This document shows, piece after piece, positions 27,146-36,642 of a stretch of DNA of 64,000 bases (position 1 is its first letter; each line of letters begins with the position of its first letter). The notes beneath the pieces were generated by a model that searched no databases, was not told the origin of the DNA, and saw only the letters and a program-made list of their open reading frames with translations. Source of the stretch: Candidatus Muproteobacteria bacterium. Its GTDB lineage: Bacteria > Pseudomonadota > Gammaproteobacteria > Acidiferrobacterales > Sulfurifustaceae. The translations under genes and the position numbers were made by a program. The stretch covers positions 1 to 64,000 of the forward strand of contig DAIDLH010000062.1 in NCBI GenBank assembly GCA_027449605.1, given 5' to 3'.

Positions 27146-28330
27146 TTAGTGCTTTCGGTATTGCGCCAACGATTTCTTGACGGCATCGATGAATACTCCC
27201 ACCTGGCGATGAGGATTATACCGTTCGTCGATCACTCGCTTGCATGCTTCTTTCATGAAATCGCGCTTTGGGGAAGGAAAGATGGCGCGCTCGATTTTTT
27301 CGGCGAGGTCGTCGATATCGCCATACTTATAATAGAATCCCGTTTTCCCCTCTTCGACGGCTTCCCATTCGGGGAAATGGTACTCAATCCGATCATGCAG
27401 CACGACAGGAGTTCCGAAGATCATGGCATGCATGATCGACAATCCTGCGCCGGACGGAATGACGGACAGGTCGCTGGCGCTCAAAACAAGACCAAGGTAG
27501 CGTTCATCATAGCTCGCCCCCAGAAAGTGGATCAGATCAGCAACCCCGAGTTGCTCGGACAGCGCAGTCAGATTGCTTTTCTGGCTGCCTTCCCCGACAA
27601 GAGCGGCATGAACTCTTTTTCCACGCTGTGCCAATTTTGCGATGGCCTCGACCAGCATATCCAGTCGCTTGACAGGCTGTAACCGCCCCGTAAACACTAC
27701 CAGCCCTTCGCCGTCTGCAACGCCCAGAGAACGACGCCATGCCAGCGACTCTTCTTCACGGATCTCGGCGGCGATTTTAGACTGCAGGTCATAGTCGAGG
27801 GAATTGTAAACGACATGCAGCGTTTCAGGATCGAAACCCTTCTTGACCAGGAGGGTCTTGGCATAGTCTCCGTACAGCAGCTGGCCGGAAGCCAGACGAT
27901 AAAGCATTTTGCGGAACCACCATTTCGGGCCTGTTTCCTCTCCCAGAAGCCCATGCCCCCACAGCAGCACCGGTATCTTCAGGGCTCTGCCGTAAATGCT
28001 GAGAACCCAGGCCGTGATCGAATAAGGCGATCCCAGCGCAATCAGGACATCCGGTCTTTCCCTCCGCATCATCTTCACCGCGAGAGATTGCCAGTAAAGG
28101 TCCGGCAATTTGGGAATCCGGATGATTTTGGTGGTTGCGCAGACGTGGCGAATTTGCCGCTCGTCACCACCCTTGATGGTCGCAAGAAACGGAGTGTCGG
28201 GATTGGGATCCGCCACGACAACGAATTCGACATCGGGCCGCAGCGACAGCAGCTCAAAAATGCGTGCTCTGTAATGAGCAATGCAGTTGTATTGAATAAG
28301 CACGTACGGTCGTGCCCTATGGTCATTCAT
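27146..28330 (-). CDS. Glycosyltransferase family 4
   Basis: The 394-residue GT-B enzyme has a diagnostic C-terminal GT4 half: LVVFTGRLQPVKRLDMLVEA, AALVGEGSQKSNLTALSEQ, then an acidic-patch region ending in AGLSIMHAMIFGTPVVLHD, where the usual EX7E glutamates are partly replaced. It probably adds one sugar of the repeat unit. It is followed without gap by the hexapeptide acetyltransferase gene. The loss of the first typical Glu of EX7E is noteworthy but also occurs in active family members. Confidence 0.85.
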   Translation of the reverse strand: MNDHRARPYVLIQYNCIAHYRARIFELLSLRPDVEFVVVADPNPDTPFLATIKGGDERQIRHVCATTKIIRIPKLPDLYWQSLAVKMMRRERPDVLIALGSPYSITAWVLSIYGRALKIPVLLWGHGLLGEETGPKWWFRKMLYRLASGQLLYGDYAKTLLVKKGFDPETLHVVYNSLDYDLQSKIAAEIREEESLAWRRSLGVADGEGLVVFTGRLQPVKRLDMLVEAIAKLAQRGKRVHAALVGEGSQKSNLTALSEQLGVADLIHFLGASYDERYLGLVLSASDLSVIPSGAGLSIMHAMIFGTPVVLHDRIEYHFPEWEAVEEGKTGFYYKYGDIDDLAEKIERAIFPSPKRDFMKEACKRVIDERYNPHRQVGVFIDAVKKSLAQYRKH

Positions 28331-28443
28331 GCGATCAGAAACCGGTTTTCATTCTACTTATAAAAAGATTCTTCAGAACTCAATCAAGGTTACGAAACGC
28401 CTTCAATCTATCCGAACGGATGGTGCGGCGTGCTCATAGAACA

Positions 28444-29373
28444 TCATATTTGGCCGATTTGTTCTTTATTCAACATAGCGGACCACGCTGGTGGCAAGTA
28501 CGCATTGGGGAACCGCCTGCGATATTTTATGATCAGAATAAAGCGAATTGCACGCCAAGACACAGGATTACGCTGTCGAAGTAAAGACGGTGTTTTGGCA
28601 ATAACTACCAAAACAGCTAACGCAGTGTGCATCAGCGCACGATCACGAACTCCGATAAAGTTCCACGAAAATACTTTTTGTAGAAATGCCGGCAAAATCG
28701 CATACCAAGGGTAACGACGCATGATAGTAAGGAGTTCATTACGGCACGAGTAGTAATAGAACCACTTGTTGCGGCGGTTTTCGGGGGATCGCTCATGAAA
28801 CATGACGGCTTCCGGACATCTGAGCACCGTGTATCCGACATCAAATAGTCTCAGTGACAAGTCGCCCTCTTCCGCCTGGCGAAAGAAATCTGAGGGATAG
28901 TAACCACATTTCTCCAATGCTTGCCGACGGATAGCAGATGCGCCTCCACTAAATGTCTCAGAGAGAGAATCGGGTGTCGCGGTCGATGATTTCTCATCCG
29001 GTGGCAAAATACGGCAAGCTACGACACCTACCTTTGGGTTGCTCGCAAAACGACTAACACAAGTTTCAAGGGTGTTTGGCGCCAACCAGCCGTCGTCATC
29101 CAACGCATATATAATATCGCCAGTGCAGTTGGCCATCGCCACGTTGCGACCTTCGGGGCATCCTAGGTTTCGATGGAGCCGAATCACTTTAATTTCATCG
29201 TAAGTGGCCAACAAACTGTCGACAGTACCATCTATTGAGGCAGAATCCACTACGACAATTTCCGTCGGTTTGTAGGTCTGATTCAGTACCGACTCGATAG
29301 CCTTTTTGACTTGCTGCCGACGATTCCAAGTAAGAATCGCGACACTAACACTAAGTTTGGGTGGTGCAGTCAT
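28444..29373 (-). CDS. Glycosyltransferase family 2
   Basis: The 309-residue GT-A enzyme has VSVAILTWNRRQQVKKAIES at the start, a metal-binding IIYALDDDGWLAP motif, and QAEEGDLSLRLFDVGY near the catalytic base region. The ATG at 29373 was preferred over one nine codons upstream because GGAG stands seven bases before it. It belongs with the repeat-unit glycosyltransferases; a C-terminal hydrophobic segment may tie it to the membrane. From here to about 32.6 kb the sequence becomes more AT-rich. Confidence 0.87.
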   Translation of the reverse strand: MTAPPKLSVSVAILTWNRRQQVKKAIESVLNQTYKPTEIVVVDSASIDGTVDSLLATYDEIKVIRLHRNLGCPEGRNVAMANCTGDIIYALDDDGWLAPNTLETCVSRFASNPKVGVVACRILPPDEKSSTATPDSLSETFSGGASAIRRQALEKCGYYPSDFFRQAEEGDLSLRLFDVGYTVLRCPEAVMFHERSPENRRNKWFYYYSCRNELLTIMRRYPWYAILPAFLQKVFSWNFIGVRDRALMHTALAVLVVIAKTPSLLRQRNPVSWRAIRFILIIKYRRRFPNAYLPPAWSAMLNKEQIGQI

Positions 29374-29552
29374 AAAGTGGCTCCACGCCGTCGTGTGCAT
29401 TTACAAATGCTGCGCATGAGTAAGTAACCCGATGCAAACCGTTTGTACTGATATTGCAATGGCCAAGTGCAGGTAAGCGAAATGCATGTTAACTCTGCGC
29501 TAAGCGCAATTTTATTAACATGAGAAAGTTTTTCTGCGTCATACATAATCAG

Positions 29553-30881
29553 CTAACGGCTACGCGCTTGGGTGCGTGTAACATTATGGTTTCTTTCTTC
29601 GTTCTTTATCGAAGGCAAAGGTGGCCTCTGTTTATGTTTGCCAGCCGAAGTACCTACAGTCGAAGTACCTAATTGGCTGACGTTTTGATTTCTCGAGACG
29701 GAATGAATCAGCACATAAAGGCCAAGAATGATGGTAGTTGTTCGAACAAAATACCAACTATCAGCAGCAAGTCCGAAGATCGACCACGCTATGAGTAAAA
29801 ATAGCAACCCACGCGACCAGTCGCCTGTACCCTTTCGGGTTTCATGTATTAACCGCAGCGTTCTACGAATCATAATAATCAATAATGCCACGAATAAACC
29901 TAACCCAAAAAAGCCGAATTCCCGCCAAATTCGCAAATAAGTATTATCGACATAGTCCTCTCCAACTATCTCACCTTTGCGCGGGCCCTGACCAAACACT
30001 AATGCCACCGGATTGCTGAAACCACTTTCTAGCGTAGCCTCCCAGATGTGAAGTCGATCATATAACGTCCCGATGTTTTTAGTCGAAAATCGATCTTCGT
30101 TTTCATAATATTTTGTCACGTGGGTCGCTGCGATTAGAGTAATTCCGAAAAGAAATGCAGTAAAAGCAATAATGATTCGTGGTTTTTCCTTATTGTATGT
30201 CCATAACAAGAATGCACCGGCTGCAACGCCTCCGAGGCTACAAACCAGTGCGGTACGTGAGCCGGTCAAGAAGAGGGAGCCGGCAAGCGCAAAGAATATT
30301 GGAAGAAATAACAATCGTCCTTGCCACAATATTCGATAGATTACGAATGAGAGCGCGATACTAATGGCTAGTCCCCAGTAGTTGGGATTATCTAGTGTGC
30401 CGGTCACGCGACGCCATGCGATGCCTTCCCGTAACCATTGATACCGCTCACCTGTGCCGGGAGTTAGAATGTTATTTATGTTCATAAAATTGAAATACTG
30501 CGCGATACTTAAAATCGCAATAATAGAACTAATCACCACCAACAATAAGTTTGCGATTCTATAATTCTTAATGTTTTTTGCTGCCAGCGCGGCGAATATG
30601 ATTACCGAGGCGTAGAACGCTAGGCGTGTGTAAATCATCAGATCGCGCCATATAACCTCGTGGCCCAGCAGAGTCTGCGCGGCAATACCAAAACTGCTGC
30701 TGAAAAACATCAATCCTATGACTATGAGTTCTGCCCGAAAATAGGTAACCACAGAAAAAAAACGCCGGAAAATAACGCCAAAAAGCAAACCCAGGCCTAC
30801 GATTGCAAACTCAGGCCGAAAAAAACTGGTAGTAACTGCAAAGAGCGAGCTGAGTATGAATAGTGTGTATAGTATTGCCAT
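29553..30881 (-). CDS. O-antigen ligase/Wzy-like polymerase
   Basis: The 442-residue protein has about eleven membrane helices and a large periplasmic loop (residues about 230-330) with TGSRTALVCSLGG before it and GLGLFVALLIIMIRRTL after it, the usual pattern of the Wzy/O-antigen-ligase family (PF04932). In a locus with a Wzx-like flippase and a Wzz-like protein, a polymerase role for the exopolysaccharide is more likely than a lipid A ligase role. The gene is distinctly AT-rich compared with the window average, a common feature of polymerases and of transferred sugar loci. Confidence 0.82.
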   Translation of the reverse strand: MAILYTLFILSSLFAVTTSFFRPEFAIVGLGLLFGVIFRRFFSVVTYFRAELIVIGLMFFSSSFGIAAQTLLGHEVIWRDLMIYTRLAFYASVIIFAALAAKNIKNYRIANLLLVVISSIIAILSIAQYFNFMNINNILTPGTGERYQWLREGIAWRRVTGTLDNPNYWGLAISIALSFVIYRILWQGRLLFLPIFFALAGSLFLTGSRTALVCSLGGVAAGAFLLWTYNKEKPRIIIAFTAFLFGITLIAATHVTKYYENEDRFSTKNIGTLYDRLHIWEATLESGFSNPVALVFGQGPRKGEIVGEDYVDNTYLRIWREFGFFGLGLFVALLIIMIRRTLRLIHETRKGTGDWSRGLLFLLIAWSIFGLAADSWYFVRTTTIILGLYVLIHSVSRNQNVSQLGTSTVGTSAGKHKQRPPLPSIKNEERNHNVTRTQARSR

Positions 30882-31097
30882 ATTTTCTTGATATCAGGCT
30901 CTATTTTCCGAGCCACCTCATCTCTATGTTGTATGCTGATTCCCAATATTTCCGATGACGCTTACCAAGCTCCTGTGCGTTTTCATTCGCTTAGTTAGCC
31001 ATGACAATAACTATTCACTTCTCGAGTAACTGGGTTACTTAGAACTCTCAACTAGCTCTTTGTGCCCTCGGGCCATCAATTGTCGATACTTTTAATC

Positions 31098-32600
31098 TCA
31101 CTGTGCCGCGTTAAAGACCAGAAATCTGCGCTTTATCCATGCGGTTAACCACATCTTCTCGCGTCGGATGACAAGCACAAAATATCCGAATGTTATTCCG
31201 GTAGTGATTAGTATTAAGACCCCAAGGCTCATAGTTGTCTTGGTGATCCAAAGTACGGCGGCAAGTGAGAACATCAATAACAAATAAATTACCTTACGCC
31301 ACAGTTGATTCTTGGTAGATAACTTCGCTTGGTAGGTAAGTACACTGTAGAAAAGAAAGTTGGTTACCGTTAGTACACCCATACCTATTACTGCACCATG
31401 GGAACCCATTTTCGGTATAAACAACAAGTTTACTGCCAACTGCGCGAGGGTAGCAATGAATGTCGCCTTGAATACGTTCCGCTCCTGGTGATGGGCAATC
31501 AATGGGTAATACAACACCATAATCGCTGTCGCTAGTGATACTAGCGGTACCAAGATTTGTAACAATGGTTCAGCAGCGAGGTATTTATTACCCCAAATCC
31601 AATGCAGTACCAATGGCAGATAAAGCCCCGCAGCCAGAGACAGAATAACGCCCGATATAAAGAGACTGATAACTATGATATTGACCTTCGTCTGAAAAAC
31701 TCTTGGGGCACCGATACGGCAAATCCACGGATAAACCGTGAGCATTGCCACACCAATAAACATCTGGAGAATCTCATACACCTTGTTCGCAAGTGAGTAG
31801 TTAGCAAGATCGATACGACTAGAAAAGGTCGAAACCAATATCCAGTCGAATCTGTTTTGCATAACTGTGACGAAACCAATTAAGCCAAAGACAATGCCGG
31901 ATGACCATAATTGTTTTGTTGTGTCAGCAAGCGATGTCCGTTCAATCGCTATCGCTGCTGCCCTAACTCGATACACGCCACGAAGAACAAGCAAGACTGA
32001 TACAACGATACTCAAATGAAGCACTAAGATGACTGCCAGAAGGTCGGGGACGACGGGCTTACCTAACAGGAGCACAAGCATTGCGAGCAGGAGCAATCGA
32101 CCCAAGGGATCAAAGATTGTGAAAACATTTGCTATCGTCTGCTTAGAGTTGGCCTTCAGCCATGCATAACACACATTTTCTATCACGATGACTGCTTGCG
32201 TTGTTCCCGCAAAAGCAAGAGAGCGGAATTCATTTGGCGACAAGTGACCGATTAAATTCCATGCAATGAGTAGTATTGCGCCTGCGACAAAGATCGGAGC
32301 ACGCACGGCAAGGCTTGCGATGACTGCAGACCGAAGATGCAGACTCCCTTTGCTGAATTCACGTATTAACGTTTGTACGAGGCCTAGATCAAGCGCAATA
32401 CCAAAAAAAGCAGTTACCGCAATGGCCCAACTGTAAAGTCCAACCTCTTCAACCGAGAAAATACTAAATATCCCTACATAAAATAAAATGTCCGAACCTC
32501 TGCCTAATATTGTCAAGAGATAGGCACGGGCCAAGGTATTTTTCAGGCCTTCTGTTGGTTTATTCATCGGCATGGTTGATTTTATGCTTGTAGAATTCAT
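31098..32600 (-). CDS. Wzx-like polysaccharide flippase (MATE/MVF superfamily)
   Basis: The protein of about 500 residues has some twelve to fourteen membrane helices and the opening NTLARAYLLTILGRGSDILF followed by YSWAIAVTAFFGIALDLGL, typical of the Polysacc_synt/PST transporters. It should flip the lipid-linked repeat unit to the periplasm before polymerisation. The start is uncertain: ATGs at 32624, 32600 and 32567 are in frame without a clear ribosome site. It is AT-rich like the polymerase gene beside it, from which it is separated by a 216-base gap. Confidence 0.85.
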   Translation of the reverse strand: MNSTSIKSTMPMNKPTEGLKNTLARAYLLTILGRGSDILFYVGIFSIFSVEEVGLYSWAIAVTAFFGIALDLGLVQTLIREFSKGSLHLRSAVIASLAVRAPIFVAGAILLIAWNLIGHLSPNEFRSLAFAGTTQAVIVIENVCYAWLKANSKQTIANVFTIFDPLGRLLLLAMLVLLLGKPVVPDLLAVILVLHLSIVVSVLLVLRGVYRVRAAAIAIERTSLADTTKQLWSSGIVFGLIGFVTVMQNRFDWILVSTFSSRIDLANYSLANKVYEILQMFIGVAMLTVYPWICRIGAPRVFQTKVNIIVISLFISGVILSLAAGLYLPLVLHWIWGNKYLAAEPLLQILVPLVSLATAIMVLYYPLIAHHQERNVFKATFIATLAQLAVNLLFIPKMGSHGAVIGMGVLTVTNFLFYSVLTYQAKLSTKNQLWRKVIYLLLMFSLAAVLWITKTTMSLGVLILITTGITFGYFVLVIRREKMWLTAWIKRRFLVFNAAQ

Positions 32601-32741
32601 GACGATATGACGACATGACCGCATATTTATATTTGTTTACGGCGATCTCCGATCCGCAATCAAGAATAAATTCTTGCCACAAGATTATAGGTAGGCTAGT
32701 AAATGTGCTGGATAATCAGTTCAACGCGTACACTAGCTAAC

Positions 32742-34571
32742 CTAGTGACCATCTTTTGTCTCTGAGCCGTCAACGTGATCAACAGTTTCTATAAACCCTT
32801 CGCGCAGAAGAAATAGAAATATCTCCTGTGCCGCCTGAGACGGGCTCAGATTTGTCGTGTCGATCCGGATTTCCGCTTTTTCCGGCGTCTCGTAGGGATC
32901 GCTGATGCCGGTGAATTCCGGAATCAATCCCTGCCGTGCCCTGGCATACAGGCCCTTGCGGTCGCGGCTTTCGCAAACATCCAGGGGGGTGGCGACGTGA
33001 ATTTCGATGAACGCTCCGTGTTGTTCGATCAATTCGCGGACGGCGCGGCGCATGGCGGTGTACGGCGCGATTGGTGCGCAGATGGCGATGCCTCCGTTCT
33101 TGGTGATCTCGGAGGCGACGAAGCCGATTCGCCGCACGTTCAAATCACGATGCGCCTTCGAAAAACCGAGTTCGCTCGACAGGTTGTGTCGCACCACGTC
33201 GCCGTCCAGCAGCGTTACCGGCCGGCCGCCTGCCTCGATGAATTTTGCATACATTATTTTCGCGAGCGTCGACTTGCCTGCGCCCGAAAGCCCCGTCAAG
33301 AACAGCGTGAACCCCTGCCTGTCGCGCGGCGGTCTGATCTTGCGCAGTTCGGTGAGCACTTCCGGATAGGAAAACCACGACGGAATTTCCAGATCCCGGG
33401 CGAGATGGTCGTTTAGCTGCTTTTCCGTGAACTGAACGCCCCTGCGCCCCTCTTGCTCGATCTGTTCCAGCGCCAGGAAGCGCCCGGCCTCCGGCTCGTA
33501 GCGCATTTCCGGAATGGGCGCCATTTCAATGGCGAGCTCGTTCTGATGCTGCGCCACCAGCTTTTGTGCCGCATACGTCGGATAAAAGCGCTCACCCCCT
33601 TCCCGCACGTTCGGTGGTGCGGCGTGCTCCGGCCCGACGATGAAATGAGTGCACCCGTAGTTCTGACGGATAATGGCGTTGAGCAAGGCTTCGCGCGGAC
33701 CCGCCATCCGCACCGCCATCGGCAACAGCGAAAGCGTCACCAGATGCTCAGGGTAATGGCGTTTGATTGCCTGATAGCAGTGCACACGCGCGTAGTAGTG
33801 CAAATCCCCGGGTTTGGTCATTCCTACCGCCGGGTGCAACAGGATATTCGCCTTTGCCGATTTTGCCGCCTGCAGGGTGATTTCCCGATGGAGGCAGTGC
33901 ATCGGCTTGCTGGTATGAAACGCCACCACCCGCGTCCAGCCCAGCTTGTCGAACATATGACGCAGTTCCGCGGGGGTATCGCGCAGTGTCTCAAAGTCGT
34001 AGTGGTGTGGCAGCTCTATGCCCTCGATCCTTCCTCCGACATAAGCGTCATGGACTTGATCATATAGATAGCGCACGCCGGGATGCACTTCCGATGCCGT
34101 GCCATAAACACGCTCCGCTTCGCGGCGCTTGTCCGGTCGCCATACGCTCTCTACGTTCATCACGGCGAGCATGAAACCTTCGGCGTCGAGCAATGCCAGC
34201 CGCGCGCCAGGCGCAAGGTTTTCCGCGAGCGTGCCGGGCACGTCGAACGTGATCGGAATGGGCCACAACAGGCCGTCCGGCAGGCGCGTGCGTTCAATCA
34301 CGCCTTCGTACGTCGTCTCCGTCATGAATCCGTCGAGCGGTGAAAAGGCCCCGTTCATGAGCAGCTCGAGGTCGCACAGTTGTCGCTGAGACAGCGTCAC
34401 CGAAGGAAACGCGCTGGCCGCGGATTTGAGCGAGTCCGTCTTCTGCGGGTCCACGAGCAGATTGCGCAGGATGCCGCCATGCGGCTTCACGGCATGTTCC
34501 ACGGTCATGCGATTTTGGGTCGAGCCATTGCTATCGCCACGTTCGCGACGAGGCTCTGGGTATGGTTTCAT
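32742..34571 (-). CDS. Sulfate adenylyltransferase/APS kinase fusion with altered sulfurylase motifs
   Basis: Product of about 609 residues: an ATP-sulfurylase region (about 25-400) and an APS kinase domain (about 420-600). The kinase looks intact, with Walker A GLSGAGKST (about 427-435), LLDGDVVRHNLSSELGFS and RRIGFVASEITKNGG. In the sulfurylase part, the usual QTRNP.H..H motif reads HTSKPMHCLH (about 219-228) and the usual GRDHAGPG reads GPEHAAPP (about 313-320). The family makes APS and then PAPS, the sulfate donor; the altered residues leave sulfurylase activity in doubt. The ATG at 34571 overlaps the stop of the TIGR03790-like gene (ATGA), so the genes are coupled; an ATG at 34508 is an alternative start closer to the family norm. 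No sulfotransferase gene was recognised nearby. Confidence 0.82.
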   Translation of the reverse strand: MKPYPEPRRERGDSNGSTQNRMTVEHAVKPHGGILRNLLVDPQKTDSLKSAASAFPSVTLSQRQLCDLELLMNGAFSPLDGFMTETTYEGVIERTRLPDGLLWPIPITFDVPGTLAENLAPGARLALLDAEGFMLAVMNVESVWRPDKRREAERVYGTASEVHPGVRYLYDQVHDAYVGGRIEGIELPHHYDFETLRDTPAELRHMFDKLGWTRVVAFHTSKPMHCLHREITLQAAKSAKANILLHPAVGMTKPGDLHYYARVHCYQAIKRHYPEHLVTLSLLPMAVRMAGPREALLNAIIRQNYGCTHFIVGPEHAAPPNVREGGERFYPTYAAQKLVAQHQNELAIEMAPIPEMRYEPEAGRFLALEQIEQEGRRGVQFTEKQLNDHLARDLEIPSWFSYPEVLTELRKIRPPRDRQGFTLFLTGLSGAGKSTLAKIMYAKFIEAGGRPVTLLDGDVVRHNLSSELGFSKAHRDLNVRRIGFVASEITKNGGIAICAPIAPYTAMRRAVRELIEQHGAFIEIHVATPLDVCESRDRKGLYARARQGLIPEFTGISDPYETPEKAEIRIDTTNLSPSQAAQEIFLFLLREGFIETVDHVDGSETKDGH

Positions 34572-35719
34572 TGGAGCTGCATCGTTGCATGCGCGACGGC
34601 CTTTTCCCGTTCCGGCTTTTGTTCCACCCGTGGTCCCTTCCGGCTGGGTCCAAAGGGATCGGCCAGCGGTTCGCCAACAAACAAACCTTGGCCCGGCCAG
34701 GCAACGCTTTTCCAATACGCTTCGATCAAGCGTTCCCCACGCAGATAGCGGTCAATGACGATTCCAGGTTGTGGAAATTTTTCCGGGAAATTGCATGGCT
34801 CGGAAACGGCCCCATAGCTGGCGGTCGCCCCTGCTTGCAGCCATCTAAGGATGCTCATTTGATCGTTACCTGTAAGCACACCGCCCGCCGAAGTCAGATG
34901 ATCGGCGATCGCCCCAGGAACGAAACGGATGGAATCCAGCGCCAGCACCCGAATGATGCCTGTGAAATAAAAAAGGACATTTTTCCGGTTTTGAATGAAA
35001 TTAGCCCGGACCAGACGAATGTCGAACGAGCTTCCCGAATATCGTTCGACGATTTCCGGATAGGCGACGGCGCGCACGTTGCGCGCCTTGTCGGAAGTGC
35101 TGACCAGATAACCCGTACCGTGAGGGAAGGAATGATCGGAAGCCACGCCCCGATCGATCAGTTTCTGCACTTCATCAAAGTTACGGCCGGCCAGCATCAT
35201 GGTGGGGCGCAGCCCGTAGTCGTCGTACGGTCTATGGCTGTTGGAATTGAAATAAGCGCTCGGCCGCGTCGGACCGCATCCATTGGCGCAGAATGCCGCA
35301 TCGAAGCCGGCCGCGAACGCCGTGGTGATAGACATGCAGTCGACGCGGTACGGCTGGGTCCATGCCAGCGCGTAGGCTTGTACGTGACTGGGGGTCGCCC
35401 TATCGACCTCGACCTTGACCCTTTGGAATTCCGTGCGTGACATGGTGGAATGGCCCGGCGTAAACCGGACATGGATTATGTTGCGCTCAGGTATACGGCG
35501 ACGGTACTTATAATATTCTGCAATCCGAAGGCTCGTCGGGTCAGCGTCATTTACGATAACCGCCAGATCCGATGCACCAAACTGGTTCGCCCCATTATTC
35601 CCGCCTGAGTTGTCAGCCCAAGCGATGCCAGTGGATACACTGGCGGATATCAGCATACCCGCTATCAGGCGGGTTATGCTTGCTGCTGGTAGAATACAAA
35701 TAATATCTTTTTTAATCAA
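34568..35719 (-). CDS. TIGR03790-family exported protein (exosortase-associated)
   Basis: The 383-residue protein has a signal peptide (to about residue 36, IAWA) and the early LAVIVNDADPTSLRIAEYY..RRRIPERNI pattern that I recognise as TIGR03790. This family of unknown function occurs only in genomes encoding exosortases. Later segments with SITTAFAAGF, RPTMMLAGRNFDEVQKLID, and TSAGGVLTGNDQMSILRWLQAGATASYGAVSEP resemble a peptidase-like fold (the GATASYG stretch recalls caspase-/gingipain-like or related folds), but no catalytic assignment is safe. Its stop overlaps the start of the Sat/APS kinase gene, so they are expressed together. Confidence 0.75.
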   Translation of the reverse strand: MIKKDIICILPAASITRLIAGMLISASVSTGIAWADNSGGNNGANQFGASDLAVIVNDADPTSLRIAEYYKYRRRIPERNIIHVRFTPGHSTMSRTEFQRVKVEVDRATPSHVQAYALAWTQPYRVDCMSITTAFAAGFDAAFCANGCGPTRPSAYFNSNSHRPYDDYGLRPTMMLAGRNFDEVQKLIDRGVASDHSFPHGTGYLVSTSDKARNVRAVAYPEIVERYSGSSFDIRLVRANFIQNRKNVLFYFTGIIRVLALDSIRFVPGAIADHLTSAGGVLTGNDQMSILRWLQAGATASYGAVSEPCNFPEKFPQPGIVIDRYLRGERLIEAYWKSVAWPGQGLFVGEPLADPFGPSRKGPRVEQKPEREKAVAHATMQLQ

Positions 35720-35788
35720 ATAGATATTTTTTTTCCTTAAAGTGTATTGTTTTTATATGGCGGCCCTGTCGACTTGCTATCAATTGCC

Positions 35789-35817
35789 TTGACTAATAGC
35801 ACCCCACTGAGCATATT
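35789..35817 (+). promoter_or_regulatory. Candidate sigma-70 promoter for the DsrE3 gene
   Basis: TTGACT (35789-35794) and CATATT (35812-35817) are separated by 17 bases and point toward the DsrE3 gene, whose ATG is about 150 bases downstream. The match is good for the -35 and moderate for the -10. The resulting long leader has no element I can name. Confidence 0.45.
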
Positions 35818-35969
35818 AGCATTTCGGCTGATTCTTATACCAACTACTTAGCCGTTCACAGGGCCGCACGTGGGTGGTGCGCACGTTCGCAGCTAACGCG
35901 CGGACAACAGATCAACCCCCTGCTCGCCGAAAGCAGCCCGCGCTCAATCAACGTATTGGAGGAAGGTAA

Positions 35970-36581
35970 ATGTCGACTACAACGGTGCAAAAAACAGAAG
36001 GAAATCTCGAGCAGCAGATCAGTCAGTACCTGGACAAGGTTCTGCCGAAGAAACTGGAGGAGATCGAGGCCAACAAGACCCCAAGCATGGCGATCATCGC
36101 CACCAAGGGCACGCTCGACTGGGCCTACCCTCCGTTCATCCTGGCCTCCACCGGATCCGCCCTTGGGTGGGATGTGTCGGTGTTCTTTACCTTCTACGGT
36201 CTCCTGCTCCTGAAGAAGAATATCGACGCGGAAGTCAGCCCGCTGGGCAACCCCGCCATGCCGATGAAAATGCCGTTCGGACCGAAATGGTTCCAGAATT
36301 TCGTGTGGCCGATGCCGAACCTGATCATGGCCGGCATCCCCGGATTCGAAAAAGTGGCCACGACGCTGATGAAGAAGACTTTCAAGAACAAGGGCGTTGC
36401 GACGGTCGGCGAGCTGCGTGACCTGTGCCTCGAAGCGGGCGTCAAGATGATCGCCTGCCAGATGACGGTCGACGTGTTCGGCTTCAGCAAGGATGACTTC
36501 ATTCCGGAAGTCAAAGACTACGTCGGTGCGACGTACTTCCTGCCGGTTGCGGCCAAGTCCGACGTCTGTCTGTTTATCTAA
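35970..36581 (+). CDS. DsrE family 3 (DsrE3A-like) sulfur-carrier protein
   Basis: The 203-residue DsrE/DsrF/DrsH-like protein has MAIIATKGTLDWAYPPFILA at the start of its fold, a membrane-interacting-looking central part, and KMIACQMTVDVFGFSKDDFI with the conserved Cys thought to carry persulfide. DsrE3 proteins act with TusA and rhodanese in cytoplasmic sulfur transfer of sulfur oxidisers. A strong ribosome site (GGAGGAAGG) precedes it. It is a single plus-strand gene with its own promoter and terminator in the middle of a minus-strand exopolysaccharide locus and is probably independent of it. Confidence 0.87.
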   Translation: MSTTTVQKTEGNLEQQISQYLDKVLPKKLEEIEANKTPSMAIIATKGTLDWAYPPFILASTGSALGWDVSVFFTFYGLLLLKKNIDAEVSPLGNPAMPMKMPFGPKWFQNFVWPMPNLIMAGIPGFEKVATTLMKKTFKNKGVATVGELRDLCLEAGVKMIACQMTVDVFGFSKDDFIPEVKDYVGATYFLPVAAKSDVCLFI

Positions 36582-36607
36582 ACAAATCCGACTCAATTCG
36601 GTAATAA

Positions 36608-36642
36608 CCTCTCCGTAGATTCCCTACGGAGAGGTTTTTTTT
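36608..36642 (+). terminator. Intrinsic terminator of the DsrE3 gene
   Basis: CCTCTCCGTAG (36608-36618) pairs perfectly over 11 bases with CTACGGAGAGG (36624-36634), followed by eight T. It sits 26 bases after the DsrE3 stop. Its right arm overlaps the last codons of the convergent galE gene. Confidence 0.9.

Noticed and set aside
32742-35719. A sulfotransferase that would use PAPS
   Set aside because: No protein in the window shows a sulfotransferase-type PAPS-binding motif, so polymer sulfation cannot be claimed.
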